Assembly: GCA_905233275.1 (NCBI GenBank)
Contig: CAJODR010000015.1
Span: 19,560 to 83,559, forward strand
Length of the DNA stretch: 64,000 nt
Direction: 5' to 3'
Origin: an uncultured Bacteroidales bacterium
GTDB taxonomy: Bacteria > Bacteroidota > Bacteroidia > Bacteroidales > UBA932
In this document: positions 1 through 8,315 of the stretch, piece by piece
Position numbering within the stretch: position 1 is the first letter of the stretch
How the letters are laid out: each line of letters opens with the position of its first letter
Notes under the pieces: generated by a model
What the model was told of the DNA's origin: nothing
Database searches by the model: none
What the model saw: the letters and a program-made list of their open reading frames with translations, nothing else
Program-made: the position numbers and the translations under genes

Positions 1-159
1 GGTGATGCGGATCAGCTCCGAACCGGCCTCATGCAGGCGTATGCACTGGGCCACAGTCCCCTCGATATCGTAGGTATGTGTGTTGCACATGGTTTGGGGG
101 ACAATGGGGGCGCCACCGCCAATGACCACGTTACCGGCTTTGGCTTGGATAGTTGTCAT
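1..159 (-). CDS. ispG: 4-hydroxy-3-methylbut-2-enyl diphosphate synthase, N-terminal part (runs off the window)
   Basis: Only the first 53 codons are present. They read MTTIQAKAGNVVIGGGAPIV and continue PQTMCNTHTYD..TVAQ..RLHEAGSELIRIT. This matches the start of the IspG/GcpE TIM barrel (usual pattern 'V.IGG.API..QtM..T.T.D...TvaQi..L..AGsElvRi'). IspG is the [4Fe-4S] enzyme of the non-mevalonate isoprenoid pathway that makes HMBPP from MEcPP; the cluster-binding C-terminal part lies outside the window. The ATG at 159 overlaps the last 29 bases of the barrel-protein gene in another frame, so translation is probably coupled. It is the last visible gene of the ligA-led minus-strand run. Confidence 0.85.
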   Translation of the reverse strand, partial: MTTIQAKAGNVVIGGGAPIVPQTMCNTHTYDIEGTVAQCIRLHEAGSELIRIT

Positions 160-1003
160 TGCTTGGAATGTTTGCGTTGTAAACTGCGTCGTATGCCGCC
201 TGCTTGATGTCACGGGAGGTTTTTCCGGTGCGCCGGCCGAGCTGGATATGCACGCCGGCAGTGATGATGATGTCGAATGGATATGCGAAGCGGTAGTAAT
301 ACTCGCTTAAGTAGTTGGGCCTGTAGAGAGAGCCCAGACTGTAGCGCACGCGGCCCTGGATGTGGAATTCGAACGGCTCGAATACCAGCGCGACACCCAC
401 GCCTCCGGTGAATCCGTAATCCAGTTGATAGTCGAAGTCGCGGAAGGAATTCTGGATGCTTTCGTCAACGTATGGTCCCTCTCGGTGAATGTCGTAGCGG
501 TAGCCGCCGAATATGCCCAGGTTGGCCATCAGCTTGAGCGTTTCGGTATCATAGTGCATCATAGCCATGAAAGGGAGCTCAGTAAACTGCCATTTCGCGG
601 TCGTCTGTCCGTCGATATAGGTGTCTTTCTTGAACTTGAATCCCTGATAACTGTGTGAAAGGCCGATCTGGTAGCCGAAATACGGCATATACCCGAACAT
701 CTTCTGATAATGCGTGAACATGATCGATATGGCCGGGAAGGATGTCATGAACTTGGTCGAACGCGGAGGGTTGAATATCACGCTGTTCATGATGGCTCCA
801 CCTTCGATGCCAATCGTGGAGTAATTGTTGAGATTGAAATTCTTCCGGACAATCACCGTGTCGATAATCTCCTCATCGAAGAGACGAATGGTGCTGCTGT
901 CCCTGGGCGCCTTAATCTGGGACTCGAACGTGCCGCTCTGGGCCATCACCGGAAGTGCGGCCGCAAGTGTCACCAGGACTGTCAGTATGCTTTTTCGGAT
1001 CAT
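131..1003 (-). CDS. Outer-membrane beta-barrel protein (PorT-like)
   Basis: 290 residues with a signal peptide (MIRKSILTVLVTLAAALPVMAQ, cleavage after the AQ). The rest has alternating aromatic/glycine-rich strands such as 'MPYFGYQIGLSHSYQ', 'GIFGGYRYDI' and 'FHIQGRVRYSLG', ending in a hydrophilic basic tail. This is the look of Bacteroidetes 8-stranded outer-membrane barrels (PorT/OmpW-like size), but the exact family is not certain. It overlaps the preceding lipoprotein gene by ATGA (1000-1003), so the two are probably co-translated and both destined for the outer membrane. Its 3' end overlaps ispG by 29 bases. Confidence 0.7.
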   Translation of the reverse strand: MIRKSILTVLVTLAAALPVMAQSGTFESQIKAPRDSSTIRLFDEEIIDTVIVRKNFNLNNYSTIGIEGGAIMNSVIFNPPRSTKFMTSFPAISIMFTHYQKMFGYMPYFGYQIGLSHSYQGFKFKKDTYIDGQTTAKWQFTELPFMAMMHYDTETLKLMANLGIFGGYRYDIHREGPYVDESIQNSFRDFDYQLDYGFTGGVGVALVFEPFEFHIQGRVRYSLGSLYRPNYLSEYYYRFAYPFDIIITAGVHIQLGRRTGKTSRDIKQAAYDAVYNANIPSNDNYPSQSR

Positions 1004-2802
1004 TGCTGCTGGAATAGTTCTATGAGGTCGACGTCCTGCTCGATCTCGCTGCGTGCAGGTATCTCAATGTACTGCTTTTCAGTGATTTTGAGGAATTTAA
1101 CCTTCTCCGGCTGACGGTGCTCCAGGAGATTGCCGGTGTCCACGATGCCGTTGCGGTTGGGGTCTTCCGTGATCCTGATGCTGTACTTGCCTTCTTTCAT
1201 ATAGGGGAATACTACCGGCCCGTCCTCCGTCACGATGAAGCTGCGGATCACCTTGTCGCGCTTTTCGCCAAGCAGGTCGATTATGTATTCGTTGCCTGAA
1301 GTCCCGGACATTTTGAGGGTAAGCGTGGACAGGTTCTCGTCAGTAGGCAGGGTCACCTTGAGCTCCGTGCTGTCATTGTAGAATCCGTTGATATCGCGGA
1401 ACTTCCGGTGCGGAATCTTAAGGAAGTAATCATATCCTGACATCAGCTTCTCGTCCGGCATTACCGTGTACCGCCTCAAATTGTCGGGGTCCCTTGTCAC
1501 CTTGTAGGTGCCGAACGCCTCCTTTTGCTTGGGATTGACGCTGCGGAATACTAGCGAATCGAATCCATCCTGGATCAGCGGATACTGGAATTCGAGCGCA
1601 AAGCCGTACTGCTCAACTGTTTCCGGACTGACCTCCGTCTTGAATACGCACAGGGTGTCCTCGTGCTTGATGTCACGGGTGCTCTTTGATTTCTGGGCCT
1701 GGGACTGCTTTCTGTCCAGGACCAGTTTGACCTCCTCGTCCGTCGGCTGCAGGACTCCCAGCGTATCTGTCTTCATGTAATTGACGGTCATCTTGAGGGT
1801 GTCCGGCATTTTCCGCTGGTCATTGACCCATATCTCGAGCGAATCCCGTATCTTATTGAACTGCGTGATGATATTCTCCTTCTTAATGCCCTTGATGGAG
1901 ATCTTGTTGATCTCGGCGTACGGGGCCATAAAAGTAAGGTATGCTGTCCTGAGACCCACGCGTTCTTTCTTTACGATGAACTGCTTGGACGGCTTTTCCC
2001 GGAAGAGGTTGAGCTCGAGTTCACTCACGCGGCTCTGGCATGCGAGAGTGTCCTTCATGTCGTATTTCATGAGCTCGGGAAGGCTGTCCCTGACCATCGT
2101 GTGCGGCGTGAAAGTGCTGTCGAGGAATGCTATCTTTTCGCTGTCGGGATCGTAGAGATTGTTGTTGTTCTCATCCTTGATGGCGTACACTCGATAAACC
2201 GTGTCCTTGATGTTGCGGATGCAGAAGAATCCCCACTGATCGGTCTTGGCAGCCGCCACCGGACGCTTCAGAAATACCGCTGAATCAGCAGCATCCTTGT
2301 AAAGCATCACTGTGGCGCCCTGGACAGGCTGGAGCGTGTTGCAGTCCTGAACCGTACCGGTTACGAGCATCGAATCGATTTCGCTGCCGGTGGAGAAAAC
2401 CAGGGTGAAGCCTGGGAACGGATTGTTCTCATTATTGTCCACGACGGCGCCGGTGAGGTCCAGAGTGTAGGTCGTGTTGCTGTCGAGATCTGATTCGAAG
2501 TAGACTACGAGAGTCTTTCCCTTAATCCTGAAACGCGGAGCCCGCTCGAGGGGAGGGGAGAGGTAAATCGCTTTGGGATCCTTTACCTTTACGTATTCGT
2601 CGAATGTAAACTCCAGCTTGGTCCCGTGCACGGGAATGTTGACTGAACCCTGCGCCGGTGACAGTTTCTTGATTACCGGAGGAATGGTGTCCTTGGGGCC
2701 GCCGCTCGGGGGAGTCGTCGTGTTGGCGCACGAATGGGAGAATATCATCGACGCGAGAACGATGGCAGTCGGGATGAGAGGAAGGAGTCGGGATGCTTTC
2801 AT
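1000..2802 (-). CDS. Ig-like (Big_5) domain lipoprotein
   Basis: 600 residues. The N-terminus is a lipoprotein-type signal with Cys at about residue 25 (..IFSHSCAN); the lipobox is not perfect. It is followed by 'TPPSGGPKDTIPPVI' and a bacterial Ig-like Big_5 domain at about residues 40-140 ('G..F.FDEYVKVKDP...ISPPL', 'TTYTLDLTGAVVDNNENNP'). The middle carries a carboxypeptidase-regulatory-like fold ('VTGTVQDCNTLQPVQGATVMLYKD', about 150-230). This architecture is common and widely conserved in Bacteroidetes but has no settled function; a cell-envelope surface role is inferred. The ATG lies 4 bases after the relA-like stop. Confidence 0.75.
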   Translation of the reverse strand: MKASRLLPLIPTAIVLASMIFSHSCANTTTPPSGGPKDTIPPVIKKLSPAQGSVNIPVHGTKLEFTFDEYVKVKDPKAIYLSPPLERAPRFRIKGKTLVVYFESDLDSNTTYTLDLTGAVVDNNENNPFPGFTLVFSTGSEIDSMLVTGTVQDCNTLQPVQGATVMLYKDAADSAVFLKRPVAAAKTDQWGFFCIRNIKDTVYRVYAIKDENNNNLYDPDSEKIAFLDSTFTPHTMVRDSLPELMKYDMKDTLACQSRVSELELNLFREKPSKQFIVKKERVGLRTAYLTFMAPYAEINKISIKGIKKENIITQFNKIRDSLEIWVNDQRKMPDTLKMTVNYMKTDTLGVLQPTDEEVKLVLDRKQSQAQKSKSTRDIKHEDTLCVFKTEVSPETVEQYGFALEFQYPLIQDGFDSLVFRSVNPKQKEAFGTYKVTRDPDNLRRYTVMPDEKLMSGYDYFLKIPHRKFRDINGFYNDSTELKVTLPTDENLSTLTLKMSGTSGNEYIIDLLGEKRDKVIRSFIVTEDGPVVFPYMKEGKYSIRITEDPNRNGIVDTGNLLEHRQPEKVKFLKITEKQYIEIPARSEIEQDVDLIELFQQQ

Positions 2803-2806
2803 GGCA

Positions 2807-5017
2807 CTAGTTCTCCATTCGTTTTACGCTGAGGATGCCGTCCAGGTTGCCGAGGCGCCTCACTATGGTGTTGATCTCGTCGCGGTCGCGAACGAAAAGC
2901 TCGATGTATCCTTCGAAGAGGCCTTCTTCGGAAGATATGTTGAGTTTGCGGATATTGCAGCCCATGACGAAGCTCAGGTACTTTGTGACATCGTTCAGCA
3001 GACCCAGGCGGTCTATTCCGCGCAGCGACAGGGTGACAGGGTAAGAATTGCCCTCGGTCATACCAGTCCAGTCGGGCTCCACGAGCCAGTCGCCGTGCTT
3101 GGCTCCGATTTCCTCGGCAATCTTGCAGGTCTTCTTGTGAATGGTGACGTTGCCGTCTGGGGTTTTGATGCCGACCACGGCGTCGGAAGGCAGGGGATTG
3201 CAGCATGTGGCGACGAGGAATGCGCCTTCGGGAGCGGCTTCCTTTGCCTTGCCACGCCTCCACGGGAGAAGTCCGAGGAGCGAATTGCGCTCGTTGACGC
3301 CCTTGCCGAGAATCGTAGACAGGTTGTTCAGCCTGATCATGCCGAGGCCCGTGCGTACGTAGAGTTCGTCTATGTTGGTAAGGTTGTTGGCTGTCAGGAG
3401 TTTGGACTTGACGTCGTCAGTCAGTGAATAGCCGAGAGCTTCGACCTGATTCTTCAGGAGCTTGCGGCCGAGCTCGATGTTGCGCTGGCGTTCGTTCTTG
3501 AAAAAATCGAGAATCTTGGTCCTGGCCTTGCGGGTCTTGACGAACTGGAGCCATTCCCTCTGGGGCACTGCGTCGTCGTCAGTGAGGATCTCAACCTGGT
3601 CGCCGTTGCGGAGCGTGGCGGAGAGGGGGAGAAGCTTGAAGTTGACTTTGGCCGCAGCCGCCTTATTGCCGATGTGGGTGTGGATCATGTACGCGAAATC
3701 CAGGGCTGTGGCGCCTTTGACGATGGTTTTCCGTTCGCCCTTGGGCGTGAATACGGATATCTCGCCTTCCGTGAGGTCGTTGTGGATGGTATCCAGCATG
3801 TCGAGCGCGCTGATGTCCGGGCTCTGGAGAATGTCCTTGACCTTGGCCAGCCACTTGTCGATCTCGCTGTCGTTTTCTGTGTGGACGCCGTCCTGCTTGT
3901 AGCTCCAGTGGGCCGCTATGCCCTTCTCGGCGATATCGTCCATCCTGCGGGAGCGGATCTGCACTTCGATCCAGACGCCTTCATCGGACAGGAGGGTGCA
4001 GTGCAGGGCTTCGTAGTTGTTGCTCTTGGGGTGGTTGACCCAGTCGCGCACCCTGTTGGGCATGAAGCCGTAAATACCTGTGATTATGGAGAATATGCGG
4101 TAGCATTCCTCGCGCTCGGCGAGAGGCTCTTTCGATTCGGAGTCGAATATGATACGCACGGCGAAAAGGTCGTAGACTTCCTCAAAGGGAATGCCCTTTG
4201 TGTGCATCTTGCGCCAGATCGAATAAGGAGTCTTGATGCGCGTCTTGATCTCGTAGTTAAATCCGGCCTTTGTGATCGCCTCCCTTACTGGAACGAGGAA
4301 GGCCTCAATCTCCTTTTCACGGCCCTTGACGGCCTCTTTTACCTTGCGGGTGATTTCCCGGAAGGCCTCCGGCTCCTTGAAGCGGAGCCAAATATTCTCC
4401 ATCTCCGTCTTGATGGCGTACAGACCGAGCTGATGCGCCAGCGGGATAAACAGGAACATGGTTTCCGAGAGAATCTTGTCCCGCTTGTTCTCCGGCATGT
4501 ATTCGATTGTGCGGCAGTTGTGGAGCCGGTCGGCCATCTTGATAAGGACAACCCTGACGTCGTCATTCAGCGTAAGCAGAATGCGCTTGAGATTCTCTGC
4601 CTGGATGCTCTCGGGGAGAATGTCGTCGCCGGGATCCTGCTCTTCGCGCAGCACGTTCTTGATCTTTGTGAGTCCGTCGACGAACGAAGCTATCTTGGGG
4701 CCGAACTCCTCGCTGAGTCTTTCCAGGGTGCAGTCGGTATCCTCTACAACGTCGTGGAGCAGCGCTGCTGAAATCGACTTGTATCCGAGGCCTATTTCGC
4801 TCACAACTATCTTGGCAACAGCTATCGGATGGAGCATGTAAGGCTCCCCGGAACGACGACGGACATCCTTGTGAGCATTGTTGGCGAAGTTGAACGCCCT
4901 TTCGACAACGGCGAGTTCGCTCTCGTCGTGGCATCGCTTTGCTGCGGCTTCCCTCAGCTCCTGCCATGCGCGGTCAATGACTTCGTAATCTTCCGGAGTA
5001 AAAACTGATTTAGGCAT
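2807..5017 (-). CDS. Bifunctional (p)ppGpp synthetase/hydrolase (RelA/SpoT family)
   Basis: 737 residues from the ATG at 5017 (MPKSVFTPEDYEVID). The open frame extends 36 codons further upstream, but that part overlaps the upstream BrkB-like gene and looks non-native. Domains in order: HD hydrolase with the intact HDVVEDTD motif at about residues 88-95; synthetase with 'KTPYSIWRKM', 'NNYEALHCTLL' and 'EVQIRS.RMDDIAEKGIAAHW'; TGS ('ISVFTPKGE....KGATALDFAY'); a Cys-containing region; and a C-terminal ACT domain ('LRGIDRLGLLNDVTKYLS'). Both active sites look intact, so it should make and degrade (p)ppGpp in the stringent response. It follows the BrkB-like gene with one base between them. Confidence 0.93.
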   Translation of the reverse strand: MPKSVFTPEDYEVIDRAWQELREAAAKRCHDESELAVVERAFNFANNAHKDVRRRSGEPYMLHPIAVAKIVVSEIGLGYKSISAALLHDVVEDTDCTLERLSEEFGPKIASFVDGLTKIKNVLREEQDPGDDILPESIQAENLKRILLTLNDDVRVVLIKMADRLHNCRTIEYMPENKRDKILSETMFLFIPLAHQLGLYAIKTEMENIWLRFKEPEAFREITRKVKEAVKGREKEIEAFLVPVREAITKAGFNYEIKTRIKTPYSIWRKMHTKGIPFEEVYDLFAVRIIFDSESKEPLAEREECYRIFSIITGIYGFMPNRVRDWVNHPKSNNYEALHCTLLSDEGVWIEVQIRSRRMDDIAEKGIAAHWSYKQDGVHTENDSEIDKWLAKVKDILQSPDISALDMLDTIHNDLTEGEISVFTPKGERKTIVKGATALDFAYMIHTHIGNKAAAAKVNFKLLPLSATLRNGDQVEILTDDDAVPQREWLQFVKTRKARTKILDFFKNERQRNIELGRKLLKNQVEALGYSLTDDVKSKLLTANNLTNIDELYVRTGLGMIRLNNLSTILGKGVNERNSLLGLLPWRRGKAKEAAPEGAFLVATCCNPLPSDAVVGIKTPDGNVTIHKKTCKIAEEIGAKHGDWLVEPDWTGMTEGNSYPVTLSLRGIDRLGLLNDVTKYLSFVMGCNIRKLNISSEEGLFEGYIELFVRDRDEINTIVRRLGNLDGILSVKRMEN

Positions 5018-5018
5018 A

Positions 5019-6044
5019 TCAATTACTCTTATATTCTCGTTTGCGGGCTGCGAATATCTCGTCAAGTTCGTCTTCCCGGATCTGGCCGTGGCTGACCCTC
5101 TGCATGGAGTAGGACAGTTCGGCACCGAAAAGGATTATACTCCATCCCCAGTTCATCCACACGAGGAAGAGGGGAATGGCCGCCATCACACCGTAAACGG
5201 CGCTCGATCTGGCCACCATTACCTGTGTCTCGAGGTATAGGACCTGGAGCAGGGTGAAAACTATTCCGGCGAATATCGCCGACCTGAAGGCATAGCGGTA
5301 CCGGACCTTGACGCTCGGTATCCACTTGTACATCAGCGAAATGATAAGTATGGCGACGGCCGCGAACACCACCCAGCCGAGGAACGACTTGATGGTATTT
5401 GTGACCGGGGTATCCATGGGAATCAGCACATCCAGGATGTGCGAATAGACGAACGAGCCGCCGAAGAAAATCGTGAGGACCAGCGGCGAGAGCACTATTA
5501 TTATAATGATGAACAGCAGCTCGCGGAAAAATGGCCTGGAGCCTTTGACTCCCCAGGCGTTGTTGAACACCTTGCCGACATTGAGCATTAAGGCGAATAC
5601 GAACGAGAACAGCGTGACCATGCTGAGAAAACCGAACAGGCCGCTCTGCGACGTCGCTATGATCTTGTCCGCCGAATTGAGAAGGGGAGCGAGGAAACTG
5701 GTGCCCTCGAATGTGCTGCTGATGAAATTACGGACGAACATGTCGAGCCCGAGGTCGCCTGCAATCCAGAATATAATCGCCAGGAACGGGACGAATGCCA
5801 GTACGCTCAAATATGCCAGCGCAGTAGCCTGCAGGCCGATTTTTCGCGACGAAAACGCCGTGATCATCAGGAACACCGTCTTGCAGGAATAGATGAATCC
5901 ACGCCACCACTTGGTAAGGTGCTGCTTCTCGATTTCAGGATTCCAAATATCCACGGTAAAGAACCGCACGTAGTGCCGTACGATAAGCTTGGCCTTGGCA
6001 ACCGTAATCTTAATACGCCATTTTATATCCCTGAACAATCCCAT
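5019..6044 (-). CDS. YihY/BrkB-family inner-membrane protein
   Basis: 341 residues with about six hydrophobic segments. Family hallmarks are 'KIGLQATALAYLSVLAFVPFLAIIF' near residue 65, 'LFSFVFALMLNVGKVFNNAWGVKGSRPFFRELLFI' and 'VMAAIPLFLVWMNWGWSIILFGAELSYS' near the end. These are the conserved parts of the YihY/virulence factor BrkB family, once annotated as RNase BN. The function in Bacteroidetes is unsettled. It lies 3 bases after ligA and 1 base before the RelA/SpoT gene in the same minus-strand operon. Confidence 0.88.
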   Translation of the reverse strand: MGLFRDIKWRIKITVAKAKLIVRHYVRFFTVDIWNPEIEKQHLTKWWRGFIYSCKTVFLMITAFSSRKIGLQATALAYLSVLAFVPFLAIIFWIAGDLGLDMFVRNFISSTFEGTSFLAPLLNSADKIIATSQSGLFGFLSMVTLFSFVFALMLNVGKVFNNAWGVKGSRPFFRELLFIIIIIVLSPLVLTIFFGGSFVYSHILDVLIPMDTPVTNTIKSFLGWVVFAAVAILIISLMYKWIPSVKVRYRYAFRSAIFAGIVFTLLQVLYLETQVMVARSSAVYGVMAAIPLFLVWMNWGWSIILFGAELSYSMQRVSHGQIREDELDEIFAARKREYKSN

Positions 6045-6047
6045 ATT

Positions 6048-8183
6048 CTAAAACAGCGTCGGTTCAATAATATCGTTATTAAGAGATTTCTCCGCGCGGC
6101 CTGCGGCCTTGGTCGGAATGACAGGCGCGATGTCTTGCCGTGAAATCTCGCCGGCCATTGCGCGGAGCTCCTCCTCTCCTATCACTTTAACTCCCAGCTC
6201 TGCGGCCTTTTTGACCTTCTCAGGGCCGGGTTTATCACCGGCGAGGAGGTAGGTAGTCTTGCCGCTGACGGAGCCGCTGCATTTGCCGCCGGAGGCCTCG
6301 ATGAAGGCCTTTATTTCGTCGCGGGACACTGAGAAGACACCGCTGACGACGAATATCATCCCTTGGAGCGCATCTGACTGCGGGGCGCTGGTAACCTCAG
6401 TAGAGAACTGCAGTCCGGCAGCCTTAAGTCTCTCTATTTCACGTATATGTCGCTCGTCGGCGAACCATTCGACGACACTCTTTGCGATGATGTCGCCGAC
6501 GTCCTGAACTGCGGCCAGCTCTTCGAGAGAGGCCTTAGCTATCGAATCGATATCGCCGAAATGCCTTGCAATCTCGCGGGCTGTCTGTTCACCGATATGG
6601 CGGATTCCGAGGGCGAACAGCACCCTCTCGAAAGGCACCTCGCGAGAGGCGTCAAGCGAAGAGAGGAAGCGCTGGGCTGAACGCATCTGCCAGCCCTCGA
6701 TGAGCAGCAGCTGGGGGAGGGAAAGGCTGTAGAAATCGGCCGGGGTACGAACGAGTCCGAGACGGTATAATTCGGCGACAGTGGCGTCGCCGGCAATCAC
6801 GTTCATGGCCTTGCGGCTCAGGAAATGGACGAGGCCGGTCTGTATCTGGGTGGGGCATCCATCCTTGTTGGGGCAGAACCAGCGTGCTTCGCCTTCCGGC
6901 CGCACGAGGGGGGTGCCGCAGTCGGGGCAGGTCGTCGGGAACGGCGGCCTGGTAGCGCCGATGGCACGTTTGGACGGCTCCACGGCAGTGATTTTGGGGA
7001 TGATCTCCCCGCCTTTCTCTACGTAGACCCAGTCGCCGAGATGTATGTCGAGATCTTCGATGAATGCTTGATTGTTGAGCGTTGCCCTCTTGACGGTGGT
7101 ACCGGCGAGATGGACGGGCTCGAGATTGGCCACCGGGGTGACCGCGCCGGTCCTGCCGACCTGATAATCAATTGACAGGATGGGCGTTAAGGCCTGCTCG
7201 GCCTTAAACTTGAACGCGACGGCCCAGCGGGGGAACTTGGCGGTATAACCGAGCTCCTTCTGGAAATCCAGCTGGTTGATCTTGACCACTATGCCGTCGG
7301 TAGCGAATGGCAGATCGTGCCTCGCAGTATCCCAATGCCTCAGGTAAGCCTCTATCTCGGCGATGTCGCGGCAGATGCCCCTGTGCTTCGATATCGGCAG
7401 GCCCCAGGATGCGGCTGCGTCGAGAGCTTCGTTATGGGTAGCGATGCCGGGAATCTCCGACGGAATGTGGTAGAGGGTGCATTCAAGGCCGCGTCGGCCG
7501 ACTTCTTCCGGATCCTGGAGCTTGAGCGAACCGGACGCCGCATTGCGCGGATTGGCGAACGGAGGAAGCTCACTTTCGGCTCTCTCGAGATTGAGACGGT
7601 CGAAGGATGCGTAAGGCATGAGGATCTCGCCGCGGATTTCGAATTCGGCCGGCCAGCCGCTGCCGGAGAGCGTTTCGGGGATATTGGCTATGCGCTTTAC
7701 ATTGAGGGTGACGTCATCGCCGACGGTGCCGTCGCCTCGGGTCAGTGCCCGAAACAGCTTGCCGTCCCTGTAGGTCAGACAGATGGCGGTGCCATCGAAT
7801 TTGAGCTCGGTGGCGTAAGAGAAATCCCTGCCCTCAAGCAGCCCGGAAGCCCTTTCTGCGAATTCTTCAATCTCGGCGACGCTGTAGGTGTTCTGGAGGG
7901 AAAGCATCGGATAGCGATGGGGGTACTGGCGGAATCCATGACCGGTTTCGGGCTCGGCATTCTGTCCGGCCGGAAGATCGAGATCGCTGCCGACATGGCG
8001 GGTGGGGGAGTCCGGAGTGGCGAACTCAGGCCACTGATCTTCAAGTGCTTCCAACTCGTGCATCAGGGTGTCGTACTCGTAGTCAGAAATGGTGGGAGCG
8101 TTGTCGACATAGTACCTCCGGCTGTTTTCCCTGAGGACAGCCTTGAGCTCTGTTATCCGCCTTAATGCTTCTGACCTTTCCAT
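6048..8183 (-). CDS. ligA: NAD-dependent DNA ligase
   Basis: 711 residues from ATG 8183 (MERSEALRRITELK). A start at 8219 is possible on paper but would lie almost at the predicted transcription start (promoter 8228-8235), so 8183 is preferred. Seen in order: Ia domain ('YYVDNAPTISDYEYD'), adenylation lysine in KFDG (K128), OB domain ('VGRTGAVTPVANLEPV'), Cys4 zinc finger ('CPDCGTPL....FCPNKDGCPTQ'), HhH repeats ('ALGIRHIGEQTAREIA') and a C-terminal BRCT domain ('MIFVVSGVFSVSRDEIK'). It is followed by about 35 extra, partly basic residues. It seals nicks during replication and repair and is normally essential. Confidence 0.95.
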   Translation of the reverse strand: MERSEALRRITELKAVLRENSRRYYVDNAPTISDYEYDTLMHELEALEDQWPEFATPDSPTRHVGSDLDLPAGQNAEPETGHGFRQYPHRYPMLSLQNTYSVAEIEEFAERASGLLEGRDFSYATELKFDGTAICLTYRDGKLFRALTRGDGTVGDDVTLNVKRIANIPETLSGSGWPAEFEIRGEILMPYASFDRLNLERAESELPPFANPRNAASGSLKLQDPEEVGRRGLECTLYHIPSEIPGIATHNEALDAAASWGLPISKHRGICRDIAEIEAYLRHWDTARHDLPFATDGIVVKINQLDFQKELGYTAKFPRWAVAFKFKAEQALTPILSIDYQVGRTGAVTPVANLEPVHLAGTTVKRATLNNQAFIEDLDIHLGDWVYVEKGGEIIPKITAVEPSKRAIGATRPPFPTTCPDCGTPLVRPEGEARWFCPNKDGCPTQIQTGLVHFLSRKAMNVIAGDATVAELYRLGLVRTPADFYSLSLPQLLLIEGWQMRSAQRFLSSLDASREVPFERVLFALGIRHIGEQTAREIARHFGDIDSIAKASLEELAAVQDVGDIIAKSVVEWFADERHIREIERLKAAGLQFSTEVTSAPQSDALQGMIFVVSGVFSVSRDEIKAFIEASGGKCSGSVSGKTTYLLAGDKPGPEKVKKAAELGVKVIGEEELRAMAGEISRQDIAPVIPTKAAGRAEKSLNNDIIEPTLF

Positions 8184-8227
8184 CGCGTAGGTGTGTATAA
8201 TATGCGCGCCAGCGTGCACGAATCATA

Positions 8228-8235
8228 CAAAGATA
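8228..8235 (-). promoter_or_regulatory. Bacteroidetes -7 promoter element for ligA operon
   Basis: On the minus strand this reads TATCTTTG, a match to TAnnTTTG. It lies about 45 bases upstream of the ATG at 8183 and back-to-back with the pfk promoter. No clear -33 TTTG was found. Confidence 0.6.
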
Positions 8236-8267
8236 CGAAAAAATGCGCTATTCCTGTTTTTTTTTAA

Positions 8268-8275
8268 TAAATTTG
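8268..8275 (+). promoter_or_regulatory. Bacteroidetes -7 promoter element for pfk
   Basis: TAAATTTG, a match to TAnnTTTG, 40 bases before the ATG at 8316. It is preceded by a run of nine or more T. The placement favours the ATG at 8316 over the upstream TTG at 8289. Confidence 0.55.
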
Positions 8276-8315
8276 CATTCGGTTAAACTTGAAACTTACA
8301 AATCACATACTCACA

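Noticed and set aside
3674..4771. 365-codon plus-strand frame opposite the RelA/SpoT gene
   Set aside because: Antisense shadow; no family resemblance, and the minus strand is unmistakably RelA/SpoT.
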